A stretch of 64,000 nt of DNA from Haemonchus contortus (lineage: Eukaryota > Nematoda > Chromadorea > Rhabditida > Trichostrongylidae), in the NCBI GenBank assembly GCA_000469685.2, contig LS997565.1:41689166-41753165 (forward strand). Reading direction: 5' to 3'. Positions within the stretch are counted from its first letter, which is position 1; each line of letters opens with the position of its first letter. Of the stretch, positions 27,201 through 36,996 are shown piece by piece. The notes under the pieces are model-generated. The model searched no databases, was not told the DNA's origin, and saw nothing but the letters and a program-made list of their open reading frames with translations. A program made the translations under genes and the position numbers.

Positions 27201-30200
27201 AACCGCTGTGGCGATGACCCATCTATAGAAGACAGTTTCATTGAAATGCTGTGTGTCACAGAGACGGCAATCGAATACACCCACTCTTTCACTTTGGGTC
27301 TCTTTCAAGGAAATTGGGTGAGTTATCTTTGAGACTTTTTATCCTACAGTAACTTCAGCGAGTCAAACAACTGCTTCCGGTCTTTTTCTTGGTTATATAC
27401 TTGCTGCCAATTCTGACAACTTGGTTCCTCTATTCAGTAATTACGTACATTAGAATCGGAATGATTCCTGGCTATGGTGTAGGATACGACTATAAAAAAC
27501 TTTATCCACAGGTAAGGAATAGTTTGAGTTGCTAGCTGTTCGTCGCCTTGTATGAGTACTATCTATTCCTCCCTGTTTTGATTTTTGAAAACGATAAATA
27601 ATAGAACTAGAAATCGAGAGTTACAGTGGCGAAACAGTATCTGCTTGGCGGCTTCTGCATGTGCTTCCTCAGCTGTGTTTTTGGCGTCGTCCGCTGCTAC
27701 ATTGGTTAAACTTCGCACTGTCTCCAGGAGGTTCTTTTAGATTCCCTTTACAAATAGGCTATTAGAGTTTATACCGTTGATAGAACGATGTTTCTTCCTT
27801 CTCTGATGACACCATGAATATGGGGTTAAACTAAGGGGTTTTTCGGATATATACGAGAAAGATAGAGACATTTCTTCGATAATTCTCTAGTTCTGAAAGT
27901 AGGGGTAAAACACTATTTTGCTGCATATTTTTTATTCATTAATGAAAGATTGGGACGGAAGAGGTGTAGAGGCAAGTGGCGCACTATATCAAACGAATGG
28001 TCAAAGGTTCGAATTCCGGATCACTATCCGAATGGACCAGTCAAGCTTTCCATCCCTTTAGAGTCGGATGAGTCGGATAAATGGTACCAGACTCGTCTGG
28101 GAGGATAAAAGCACTGACTTGTGCATTGGCTGGCCACTGCAAGTCATTGTATAGGCCATATAGGCATTCATTACGCCACTACGATTCTGAATGGAAGTCG
28201 AGTGCGGGGGCGCATCCCTCAGACGGGATTGATCAAAGCGAAAAACTTTATCTTTATTATTCTAATGGAAGATTGACCTGAGTAACGAATAATAGTAAAC
28301 AATAATAAAAGAATCTCTGTTAAGATCCTTAGTCTGGGATATATCTCCAGGGTTACTCGACCACACTAAGAATGCTCTTAGAAGATCTTACTATGGGACA
28401 TGGGACAGGTGGCAAAACTCTTCAAAGCAAAAGAATAAACACAGAACACAGTAAATTTAAAAGTGAATTTTCTCCCAGAACCGTTTTGATAGCTCGCAAT
28501 CTCTTTCACCTCAACTCTTTCTTTTTTTCAACATTCAGGTAATAAATGAGCGTTTTTATGACGACCATTTCAAGTTTATATTATAGCACTAGCGATCGAA
28601 GTGCTCCAATGGCCAGAGCCGAGAGATCGCTGACAATCCTCACATCTACAACGTGCCTTTGTTTGCTAACTCTCACAATTACCAACGTAAGTTTGTTTTT
28701 GCTGGAGTTATAAGTGAAGACTTTTAGTGGAATCTTCTTCTTATTCTTCAGCGTTTGTCCCGCTTGTAGGCTGGGTCCGCTTTTCTGATATGTTGACGCC
28801 ACTTCTCCCCATTGAACGCTTGATCGGGGTGGATGTTAACCGCTTTAAGATCTTCGTGCAACGTATCGAGCCACCGCTGCTTTGGACTTCCTCTAGGCCG
28901 CTTCCAGGACACGTCAAGGTTGAGACCGATCTTACGGACACTGTCGCTCTATGCGCGGAGAGTATGACAATACCATCGTAGACGAGCTTCGCGCATTTTA
29001 TCGACAATGGGCGCAACACCGAATCGCTCCCTGATGGCGTCATCACTTATACGGTCTAAGCGTGTTACTCCGGCTGTCCAACGCAGCATTTTGGTCTCCA
29101 TCACGCTGAGATGGGCTTCAACCTTTTGGTGGAATAAGCTTCCCTAATTTATTCAATCTTAACATAATTTCGCGTTTGAAGGCAAATAACAACTGATTCC
29201 ATAACCTCATGCTAGTAGTTAAAGGCCCATTTCACGGTAAAAAGATTTCTGGGACTTCTCCATTGGATGCATTTAAGATCCTTCACATACCATAGCTGGC
29301 GCTATAAAGTCGGAAAACGGCCTAGTTAGAGCGTTATAAAGGCTCAAAAATCCCACCGTGTTTATCCTCGGACGAGTTTCACCGGCACTGTAGCTGAAAA
29401 TTATCGTGAACAAGAACAGTCAAAACAAAAATCTAACATAGACGAGGAATATGGAGTAGGGGAAACACCTGGCGTACTTTTGTAAATCAGACTGATCGTA
29501 AAGGGGGGACGGTTCTTTACAGGAATATCAAACTTCCTTCAATGCCACGTAGTTAGGTGAGTTGCTGTGCCACAGAGCTCAACCAAGCCCACTTAACCGT
29601 GTAGGATTTCAGCGTGTGTTTGAGTGTGAGGGTGGGTGTCGTGAAGCCTCCGTAATACCGCATCTCGAAGAGGCCTCTCTCGTATAACACGCTATCCTGG
29701 TCCTCAGCATTGCTTTTTAACTCATCGGCACTGATCGACAACCATAAGTCCTATATTATCTATGTGATGTACTCCCTCGTTGCTACCAGCTCATCATCGA
29801 TCCGTGTGGGCTCCATGAATCCCTTATTAATTTGAACAGCCCTTTTTTTGGCATTGTAGACGTCCTGGTCATTACCCCTCTTCAGATTAGTGTACTAGTG
29901 ACTTGGCTTACAATCCTTCACTCTCCTAATGGGTGTTCCTCCCTATTCCTTCAATCCCGTAAGCCGTTCGCTCTTACGCCTTCGGCTTCTTTGCGAGAAA
30001 AATGTGATGAATTGCACTCCCTTAGTGAACGAAATTCCATGAATACAATGATCGCCTAAATTTACCGATTAATCAGTCAAGAAACATGCAAATTATTGCT
30101 AAAGTACCTGCAGTTGAGGTAAAAAAATTGCGAGGCTTCTCGCACGAAAACTAGCAAGTAGTCGCTGTAGGGTTTGCAGTTTGCGACTCACCGCACCTCA

Positions 30201-30551
30201 CGGATCATTTTGCTCTTCTGTCGAGCACGTGTTCATTTTGTAGCTACATATAAACACTATTGGACGCGGCTTTTGTCCATGCTCTTGGGAAGCTGGTTGG
30301 TCTGCCTGAACCAATTTAGCGGCGGTTTTCTATGGAAAAATCTAATTGGTTCGACGTAACACTATCTCGATTACATTTTATTCCAGATTTATTTCTTAGT
30401 CTACTACGACGTCAACGTTGCATTGACTTTACGACCTTTTCAATTCGACTTATTATTATTTCTGCCTATATGGGTACTATACTTCACACATCCCGCTTTT
30501 AGGCCCAAATCTACTTCGAATGTCTCCGTTATCAGAGTCTCTAATAAATGA
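24226..30551 (+). CDS. Serpentine chemoreceptor, Srg superfamily (Srg/Srv-like), copy 2
   Basis: Six exons join in phase to 317 residues: 24226-24447, 25042-25251, 27359-27511, 27627-27730, 28587-28686, 30387-30551. Lengths and phases equal those of the copy at 18945 except exon 3 (six bases shorter) and the C-terminal tail (48 bases shorter). Matching landmarks are GIPSLIVTAKIVRAII, VRVPLSGLI, LLPVFFLVIYLLPILTTW, RAERSLTILT and DLLLFLPIWVLYFTHPAF. It is a predicted seven-helix sensory-neuron receptor; the ligand is unknown. The gene is nearly twice as long as its neighbour because introns 1, 2, 4 and 5 took in a SINE, a LINE fragment plus hairpin, another SINE and an RTE fragment. The coding exons are untouched. 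An upstream Met could change the start, but homology supports 24226. Confidence 0.86.
24539..24790 (+). repeat. tRNA-derived SINE copy in receptor intron 1
   Basis: The head has a perfect pol III B box, GGTTCGAATCC at 24588-24598. The body landmarks CCTAGGTCAAAC, TTGGTACCACGG, TCACTGACTTGATC and CTACTGGCCGCAGCAA follow in family order. The copy is diverged; its 3' edge is approximate. Confidence 0.75.
25471..26560 (-). pseudogene. Non-LTR retrotransposon (jockey/CR1-like) reverse transcriptase, 5'-truncated
   Basis: A minus-strand reading frame of 324 codons (26445 to 25471) contains the RT core SGVPQGGVLSPVLFN. The usual YADD catalytic box reads VDADDLKVY, with Tyr replaced by Asp. The C-terminal domain follows, with VRDLGFNYDNRL, RPLVESSSTVFNPSKR and FTRKLLIRLNG. 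Upstream the homology continues in frame (FHPVVIEWIRNYLEGRTF) but is cut from the main frame by a TAG just before 26445, and it fades near 26560. It lacks the endonuclease and N-terminal RT, so it is a dead 5'-truncated copy. It lies antisense in intron 2 of the second receptor gene. Confidence 0.88.
26805..26887. repeat. Nested hairpin: perfect 25-bp inverted repeat plus a third arm
   Basis: The 25 bases at 26805-26829 (starting TTTCTTGCTAAACTC) are repeated as an exact reverse complement at 26840-26864 with a ten-base loop, ACACCGGTGA. A third, same-sense arm ATTTCTTGCTAAAC follows at 26873-26886, making a second palindrome around ATACAGTGTAT. It lies in intron 2 of the second receptor. Confidence 0.9.
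27958..28262 (+). repeat. tRNA-derived SINE copy in receptor intron 4
   Basis: The head carries the family word AAGTGGCGCACTAT and a near-consensus B box GGTTCGAATTCC at 28006. The body has GGTACCAGACTCGTCTGG, AAGCACTGACTTGTGCA, GGCTGGCCACTGCAAGTCA, TTACGCCACTACGATTCTG and GCGCATCCCTCAGACGGG, and it ends in an AT-rich TTTATCTTTATTATT tail. Confidence 0.85.
28748..29137 (-). pseudogene. RTE-type non-LTR retrotransposon, 3' end of the reverse transcriptase ORF
   Basis: The minus-strand reading from about 29101 to the TGA at 28748-28750 gives the classic RTE C-terminus: KMLRWTAGVTRLDRI, IRERFGVAPI, MREARLRWYCHTLR, then WKRPRGSPKQRWLDTLHEDL. One in-frame TAG (28949-28951) breaks it. Only the last ~120 codons remain. 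It lies antisense in intron 5 of the second receptor gene. Confidence 0.88.
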
Positions 30552-32226
30552 TTTCTTTAGATATGTGTCGTCCTTCTGGGGTTCATTTTTGTATAAACGT
30601 TGTTGTTAGAACGAGCTGGCCAGGGAAAGGTCACAAAGTAAAAGAAATAAAAAGGGATGAAATAAAATAGAAGAGACATTAGAGAATGTCGATCGTTTCG
30701 TTCTCACAGAGCAGGACAGTTCTATGAGCCTAAAACGGTCTTAATCGTAACATTTGAAGGCACAGTTAACGATAAATTTGTGTAATCCAGATTAAGATGG
30801 AAAATGGAAGACAAGATTGAAACTAGTGCGACTGAGGTGAAGAAACTGCGTGCATCGGTGTTCCCAAAGTGAAAAAAGGCTTCGAAAAACCGTTAAAAAG
30901 GGAGCTGGACGAGAAAGAAACCAGAAAAATGAAGAAGAGTGGGGCGTCCGGACGAGCTAAACAGTGTGTTTCACTGCACGCGTGTGGGTCCTGGTGCGAA
31001 TAACAGACAATGGTAAGCAAAAATTCATTCACTTATAAGCATAAATAACAAAAAAAACCCTGGTAACAGCAAAAGTAGTTCACTTTTTTCAGCCTCTGCT
31101 AGTAGGAAATTAAATAAGGGATCACGGCAGCAAAACGAAAAGCAGAGGAAAAAAGAATGGGAGAAAAACATCGCCTCATCACTCGGCGATTAGCTGTTTG
31201 TGCGTGGGTCCTAGAACGAATAATAGCAATCTGTATTGTCTCGACACTCGTCTAACGTGACACCGATCGAGGGGCGGGAAAGCGAACTACGGCAGCAACG
31301 GGGCTTGCACTATGCCCTAAGCGCCGAGACTGTGGGAGCAAAAGGGTCCCTTCTACCACCCATGGGGGACGCTGAGTATTCCTGAAGGTGGAACTCAGTA
31401 ACCTTTTACTCAGTAACCGTGCCTCTGAGGGGTACAAGAATGCCACAATGTATGATTACTTGCGCCAACAAATTCTCGACTGCTTCAACGTGAAATTATT
31501 TCTGGAGTATCTCACCCGGATACAAAAAAATCGCTCTCTATTAGCTCCATCATAAAGGTACAATTATCCGTTTACGACTCCATTGCTAAAGCGACTCAAT
31601 TTCCTTCTTTGCTTGTAAATCTACTAATCCTACAGTAATGTTCGAGATTACCTTCCATAATTTCACTTTTTGAGAGGAAATTAGGATTGAACACCCAATG
31701 GCAATTCACGAGGGAATCGCTAAAGCCGTTTCTTCGAAAATCACTCCGAATACTAAAAACAGAAAGAAAGCTGGAAAGTCTGTTTTGCAGTTTACTATTT
31801 CATTGTTACGAGTTTATGAAAATTGGAATGTAAGAATTTTCGATGGCACTTTTTGCTACCTGCAACAACTCTCACTCGCAACAGACAGTCTCCTGTAGGG
31901 ACAGTGGATTTATGTTCTGATGATCGGTGAAACCTGATGATCATTTCTAAGATTGTGGGTTTTGAATTGTCGTTACATTTGCCAGAGAAGGTAATGAGCT
32001 TTTTGGATGTTATCCAACCATCTAAAGCTGCATTCAGGCCTCTGAAGATGATGATTACGTCTAAATGTTAGGCCGTTAATTTGACAAATTGCTCACCTGA
32101 AAACCTCGTACAGCACAGGAGTTTCTAAGCAAGAACTTTTATCGTACATCACTTCTTGAGGTAAAATAGAAATGGAACTGTTCTTAAAAATGTCTGATAC
32201 CTCAAAGAAAAATAAGATAGCCTACT
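30552..32226. other. Intergenic between the convergent receptor arrays
   Basis: No gene supported. Two short related segments (near 30968-31010 and 31195-31235) share the word GTGGGTCCT..GAATAA. No domain or exon chain was seen on either strand. Confidence 0.5.
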
Positions 32227-34232
32227 TCACCTAAATGTTTTAGAGTACACTGCAACAGAAACTGTAGGAGAGTTTCCTCCATACATTTGTTTCAACTTTT
32301 GCCTCACTTCACTATTGAATGTTAACATTACAATCGGTGTTACTAGATTGTTACTTATAATAATCGAATTCAACATTATGTTCAGATAAAATCGATCGTA
32401 GCCTTGAGCTCCCAAAAATGGTATAAATACGAAGCCAGCAACTTCAACAAAGATTAGTAGGCATATCAACACCGTCTGAAATGAATTAAAATTACACTCA
32501 CACATTCAAAACCACCACTGAGGACTGAAAGATGTTAGCGGAGGTGGCGTAGTGGAAAGTGGCGCACTATCTCACACGCACGGTCAGAGGTTCGAATCCC
32601 AGATTGACCAGCCTAGGCCAACCAAGCCTTCCATGCCTCCAGGGTCCGTGAATTGGTACCTCGCTTGTACGTCGGCTGACCACCGCAAGTCATTGAATAG
32701 GCCACACACCCACTCATTACGCCACTACAATGCCGAATGGAAGTCAAGTGCGGGCGAGCATCCCTAAGGCGGGGTTGTTTAACGCCTTTTATCTTTATCC
32801 TTTTTTATTGTATTACAGTTGGCACAATCTAGCAGTGCTGTCTCATGTGGTAGAACTGATTTGTGGCCGAATCTAGGTTCCTGTGGCTCCCTTTTATGGC
32901 CGTTTTACTAGCCGGGTATTCTCCCCCTTTACTTTACTCCACTCTATTGCAACCAGTTTTCGACCACTCAATTGCAACCAGTTTTCGATACACACTGATT
33001 TCGTGAGGTTTTTGACAATTGAATGAAACAAATTTTACCTGCACCAAATATCTGATCTCCTTGTTAGCCGAGGGTCGAGTGCTCGCATTCAAGCCATTCT
33101 TTGCTACTCGAATTTTGATATAGATGGCTATATACATTATAGTCATTGCACATGGAATCACGCAAGCATTGATGTAGATGAACTTAAAAATTTGAATAAT
33201 GTTTTCTGTACATCAAGAGCACTATTCAAATATCCACCTGTTTGATGCCGTTGGCGGTTGAGTCATTTCCACAGTTGTACCAGTAATAAAAGTCTGTAAA
33301 AACTCATAACAGATTGATCTTTGAAGAAAAGTGTATCGTACTGACATCTAAGAAGGAGAAAATGTGGGACGTAGGGCATGGATCATTAGATTCCATCGCC
33401 AGGTGCGACTTGCGCTGTCTACGCGAGTATATGCTCTACCGAGGCAGTGTAGGAGGCGTAGTAGTACTGGAACTGAATTAAACAGAAGAACCTACATTCT
33501 TTATTGAACTCCTTATGACAGCCGGCGACATTCGAGGCTATGATGAAGGTAAAGACGTAGGTCCATACAAGTAGAGATAAACTAAACGTCATTCATGATG
33601 CAATAAATGACATTATGCCGGGGTAGATTGTGAGAAAAGCGTTGACGATGTAATAACATCTATCAAACTATAGAAAACGTACGTTTTCGTCCCTCGTACA
33701 GTAAAAAGCTTCTTATGCAGTCTTGGGTATAAAAATAACAGAAAACGATTGACTGTAAGAAGAAGCGACAGGTTGAATATACCATTGAAGGCGATACTTT
33801 CGAACGATAATGGTAGGTAGTAAAAGGCCACACTATTGCCCATGTACTAAAAGTATAAAAAGCTTAAGTTCCCTTAGGTCGACACAACTTTCCTTGAAGG
33901 CTCAGAAAGTAAGGTTTGTTTAAAAAGCAAAAATCCTTACCTGAACTCCTGTAAGAGTTAATGGGAACGCTGCATAAAGGTCTAGAATGAGAGCACATAC
34001 ATCACCGCACATCAATTGTACGGTAATCAAATAGAAACTGTTTCCTCTGAACGTCCTCCATCCCTGTGATCATTAAGTTTTATTCGAAGTGAAGTATTTG
34101 ATAAGTTAATTTACTTACTGAATATAGCACAACGGCGAGTATAGAATGCAATAAAAGCCCACAAAGGGTTGGTAGCAAAATCAGGATGGCAGCCAGTAGC
34201 CGAATACCAAAAGTGGCCTCGACATCCGCCAT
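32227..34232 (-). CDS. Serpentine chemoreceptor, Srx-like (Srg superfamily), copy 1
   Basis: Seven exons join in phase to 311 residues: 34119-34232, 33941-34063, 33683-33846, 33496-33581, 33238-33293, 33039-33182, 32227-32475. Landmarks are ATFGIRLLAAIL (helix 1), CGDVCALILDLYAAFP (helix 2), SFESIAFNGIF then TVNRFLLFLYPRLHKKLF (helix 3 and the NRF..P motif of Srx-type receptors), a FYYWYNCGN loop, and NKEIRYLVQTVLI leading into helix 6. A last helix SNNLVTPIVMLTFNSEVRQKL ends the core. It is a predicted chemosensory 7TM receptor with unknown ligand. It is intact and is the most diverged member of the minus-strand family; it alone has a 38-codon first exon and 56-base exon 5. A SINE sits in intron 6. 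Srx versus a sister class cannot be fixed by eye. Confidence 0.85.
32537..32815 (+). repeat. tRNA-derived SINE copy (best head) in receptor intron 6
   Basis: It has both pol III internal promoter boxes: an A box TGGCGTAGTGG at 32545-32555 and a perfect B box GGTTCGAATCC at 32589-32599. The body follows with CCTAGGCCAACCAAGCC, GGCTGACCACCGCAAGTCA, TTACGCCACTACAATGCCG and GAGCATCCCTAAGGCGGGG, then a TTTATCTTTATCC tail. It is the clearest family member in the window. Confidence 0.9.
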
Positions 34233-34905
34233 TATTTCGCAAAAGACCTTGTCCTGATAACTATAGAATCGTCAGATTCAGAAGAAGTTCGCCCTGAAAA
34301 TTCAATGCCGTAGCTAAAAGTAGATTTGATATTTCCGAGTCTCCCTGTTGGATGTAAACGCGTAACATTCTAGGGAAAGAGAGTAGTAGCTCCCTAACGC
34401 AAGAACGCCTATTCGTGTGGGAGGAAATGTCGGAACCTTGAAGGCTGACGTAGGCAGTGTCGTCAAGCCTATATTACATTACTTAGAATACGACTGGGAG
34501 ACTGGGAGGTACCTTACTGAAGAAATATTGACATTGGACATCTTTCAGAATTAAGAAAATCGCCATAGGCTTCTATTAGAGTAATTATGAAGTGTGTTGC
34601 TAAGGAGAACTTGTGTAAAACAGATCTGATTGGTTTTTCAGTGAGCTTATTTGAAAGTAACGATCGTCTGATTGGGGAGAAAATTGGCTACAAAATGGGA
34701 ATGCGTTGATATTGGCTGTGAAGCTTTATTTACGAGAAAATGTTTGAAACATTTCAATGTGAACGGCTAGTAGGAGCTAGTGAATAACACTGAATCTACC
34801 ACATACATATAGGTAATTCTTGAGCTATATCTCCCAGTTTTTCCTCACCTGCCCCTTCTCTAACGACCGAGAAGGAAAATACAAAAATGACGGGCCCTTG
34901 GAATA
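34233..34905. other. Upstream flank of Srx-like copy 1
   Basis: No gene supported. It holds the presumed promoter of the receptor at 32227-34232 and ends at the TA target site of the mariner. Confidence 0.5.
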
Positions 34906-36178
34906 TTAGGGTGTCCCAAAAGTTTTGAGAAAATTTTGGTCATGTATTTCGCAACCATGCTGCGCAAGAAAGCGCCGAGGCAGAGCCACAGAGAAAAGGT
35001 CAGTAAAAGGTCACGCTTAGCAGATCATCACAACAAGAGAACAGTATTGCACTTTATCTTTGGAAGTGAGTTATCAACATTTGAATTATTTTCGACTGAC
35101 ACGACTACAGGCTCCTTCTGCTTCATTACTACCGATCTGGTCACTCCGCCACTCAAGAGCGGAATGAATTGCAGTCATCGATGGGCAGTACTGCACCATC
35201 CCTCGCCACCTGCTATAGGTGGTACGGCCGCTTCTCTAGAGAGAGTTTCACTTCGACGAAGTGCCACGGAGCGGACGTCCACGTTCCACCAAGACCGAAA
35301 TTGTCTTAGCCTCCGTCCAAGGCAATCCTTCTCAAAGCTTGAGAGGAATGGAGAGGACGACTTCTGCGCCCCGCTCCACCACCCACGACATCCTACGCAG
35401 ACGTCGCTTTCGCGCAGCAGTTCTTGCAATCATCCCCCACACCTTGACTGAGAGCGAGCGTCAGGTGCGGGTTGATGTGTGTCGGAAGCTACTCGACCGC
35501 AAGCGAACGGTGGATTGGACGAGCTTCATCATCGCTCAGGATGAGAAGTGGGTTCCTTATGATAATCCATACAGGAAGTTGCAGTGGCTACCAACCGTCA
35601 TAAGGCCAGAAGCCGTTGCCAAGCGTGGGGAACACGTCGAAAAGAATACGATCTCGTTCTTCTTATGCTCCGCTGGCTTTTTCTACTACGCGATCCTACC
35701 TGAGGGTACTGCTGTGACTGTAAGGGTATTCTGCGAGCAGCTGCGGGAGGTGGTGCCTGGAGCCCCGGTTTCACACCGGATGCAGGGAAAGTTCCTGATT
35801 TTGATGAGTCACGCTCGACCGCATCATGCTAGGGCGACGGCTGAGGAGCTGGAAAGGCTTGGGATTACCTGGCTGCCCCACCCCCCATATTCACCTGATC
35901 TTAGTCCTTGTGACTACCATGCTTTCAGAAGCCTGGAGGCCTACACGAAAGGGAAAAAATTCAACAATCGTAAGGAGGTCAAACATGCAGTGGATGAATG
36001 GATCGCTTCATGCCCTTCTTCTTTCTGGATGAATGGCATCAGTGCTCCGCCCAGTCGATGGAGGGACGTCGTGGCTAAAGAGGGCCACTATCTCGATTAC
36101 TGATCTCACCTTTTTGTTGTAGTATTTTTGTGTTGAACAAACCAAATAAATTTTCTCAAAACTTTTGGGACACCCTAA
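34906..36178 (+). mobile_element. Full-length mariner with perfect 31-bp inverted ends
   Basis: The terminal inverted repeats (34906-34936 and 36148-36178, starting TTAGGGTGTCCCAAAAG) are identical over 31 bases and are flanked by TA on both sides (34904-34905, 36179-36180). Length 1273 bp is the normal mariner size. The perfect ends suggest a fairly recent insertion, or non-autonomous movement by transposase from elsewhere. It lies between the Srx-like gene and the secreted-protein gene. Confidence 0.95.
35139..36103 (+). pseudogene. Mariner transposase, frameshifted and missing the second catalytic Asp
   Basis: The N-terminal HTH part (GHSATQERNELQSS, then CYRWYGRFSRES) reads in one frame from about 35139. 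Near 35247 the frame shifts, and the rest continues with PRSGRPRSTK through the catalytic domain to the TGA at 36101-36103. The first Asp is present in AQDEKWVPYDN and the third in PYSPDLSPCDYH. The second site, normally HDNARPH, reads MSHARPHH, so Asp is replaced by Ser. The spacing to the third Asp is exactly 34 residues, as in mariner DD34D enzymes. The frameshift and the missing Asp each predict loss of activity. Confidence 0.9.
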
Positions 36179-36996
36179 TAGAATAATCTATCCCAAGCAT
36201 AATGAGAATAGCTGCCAGCTTCAGCACCTATTCTCATTAACATTTCGCTGTGAATGTTCAAACATAATCTGTCCGAAAAAATTTCTATGAATGCCCACAT
36301 TTAAGCGCCATTTGAACAATCTATCTTAATGCCAGTAACCCGCAAACGGACTGAACTTTGTCCGAGCTTTGAACCATCCGAAAAATGGTCAATGATGCAT
36401 CAGATGCTGAGGGAAAGTTCAAAACAATCAATGAACGAAATGTCCGTAGCCAAAAATTGTGTCATAGTGAGCTCACCGTTACTACTCAGTTGAATGGATC
36501 TTTTTTCTAATACAGTGAAGTTCGTTAACCCTGATTCAGGGAGAAAAACACAGAAAACAAGTAATTCGTTTTGCAGCTTTTCAATGAAGAAAAACCGAGC
36601 CGTCGGGGTTTTTGTCTTTGTGGGAACTCTTTCAAGGCTGCTTGACGTCAGTACTTTCGAGATGAATGAAGATGTTGTTGAATTGAGTGCTGCTCTATGC
36701 CACTCATGGTGAAAAAGAGTGAGTTCTTTTAGTCTGAATGATTTTTTATCCATGGATGTGCTCCCAAACTCTAATGAAAGGTGGAAATTGGACCAAATCA
36801 TCCTTCCAAATGCATTCGGAATGTAAAACTGATGAGATTTGTGTGTGTAACATATCAACTTTCCCATGTTGACACCATTTTGTGACATTGTGAGTAGTGG
36901 CGCCTTGGTGACGACCTATTTTCTTGTTCGTTTTCCTCTCCCGGTCCGATTACCCAGATACCTCATTTCATTCTCGATTCTTATGTATCAAAAGAG

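Noticed and set aside
28741..29046. 101-codon minus-strand frame as a novel gene
   Set aside because: It is the wrong frame of the RTE reverse transcriptase fragment, which reads clearly in a neighbouring frame.
32589..32599. tRNA gene suggested by a perfect B box
   Set aside because: A and B boxes are present but there is no foldable acceptor or anticodon arm, and the sequence recurs as a dispersed repeat; it is a SINE head.
36400..36888. 162-codon minus-strand open frame
   Set aside because: No recognisable domain and no matching splice context; it lies in the presumed promoter region of the plus-strand secreted-protein gene. Kept out for lack of support, though length alone is notable.
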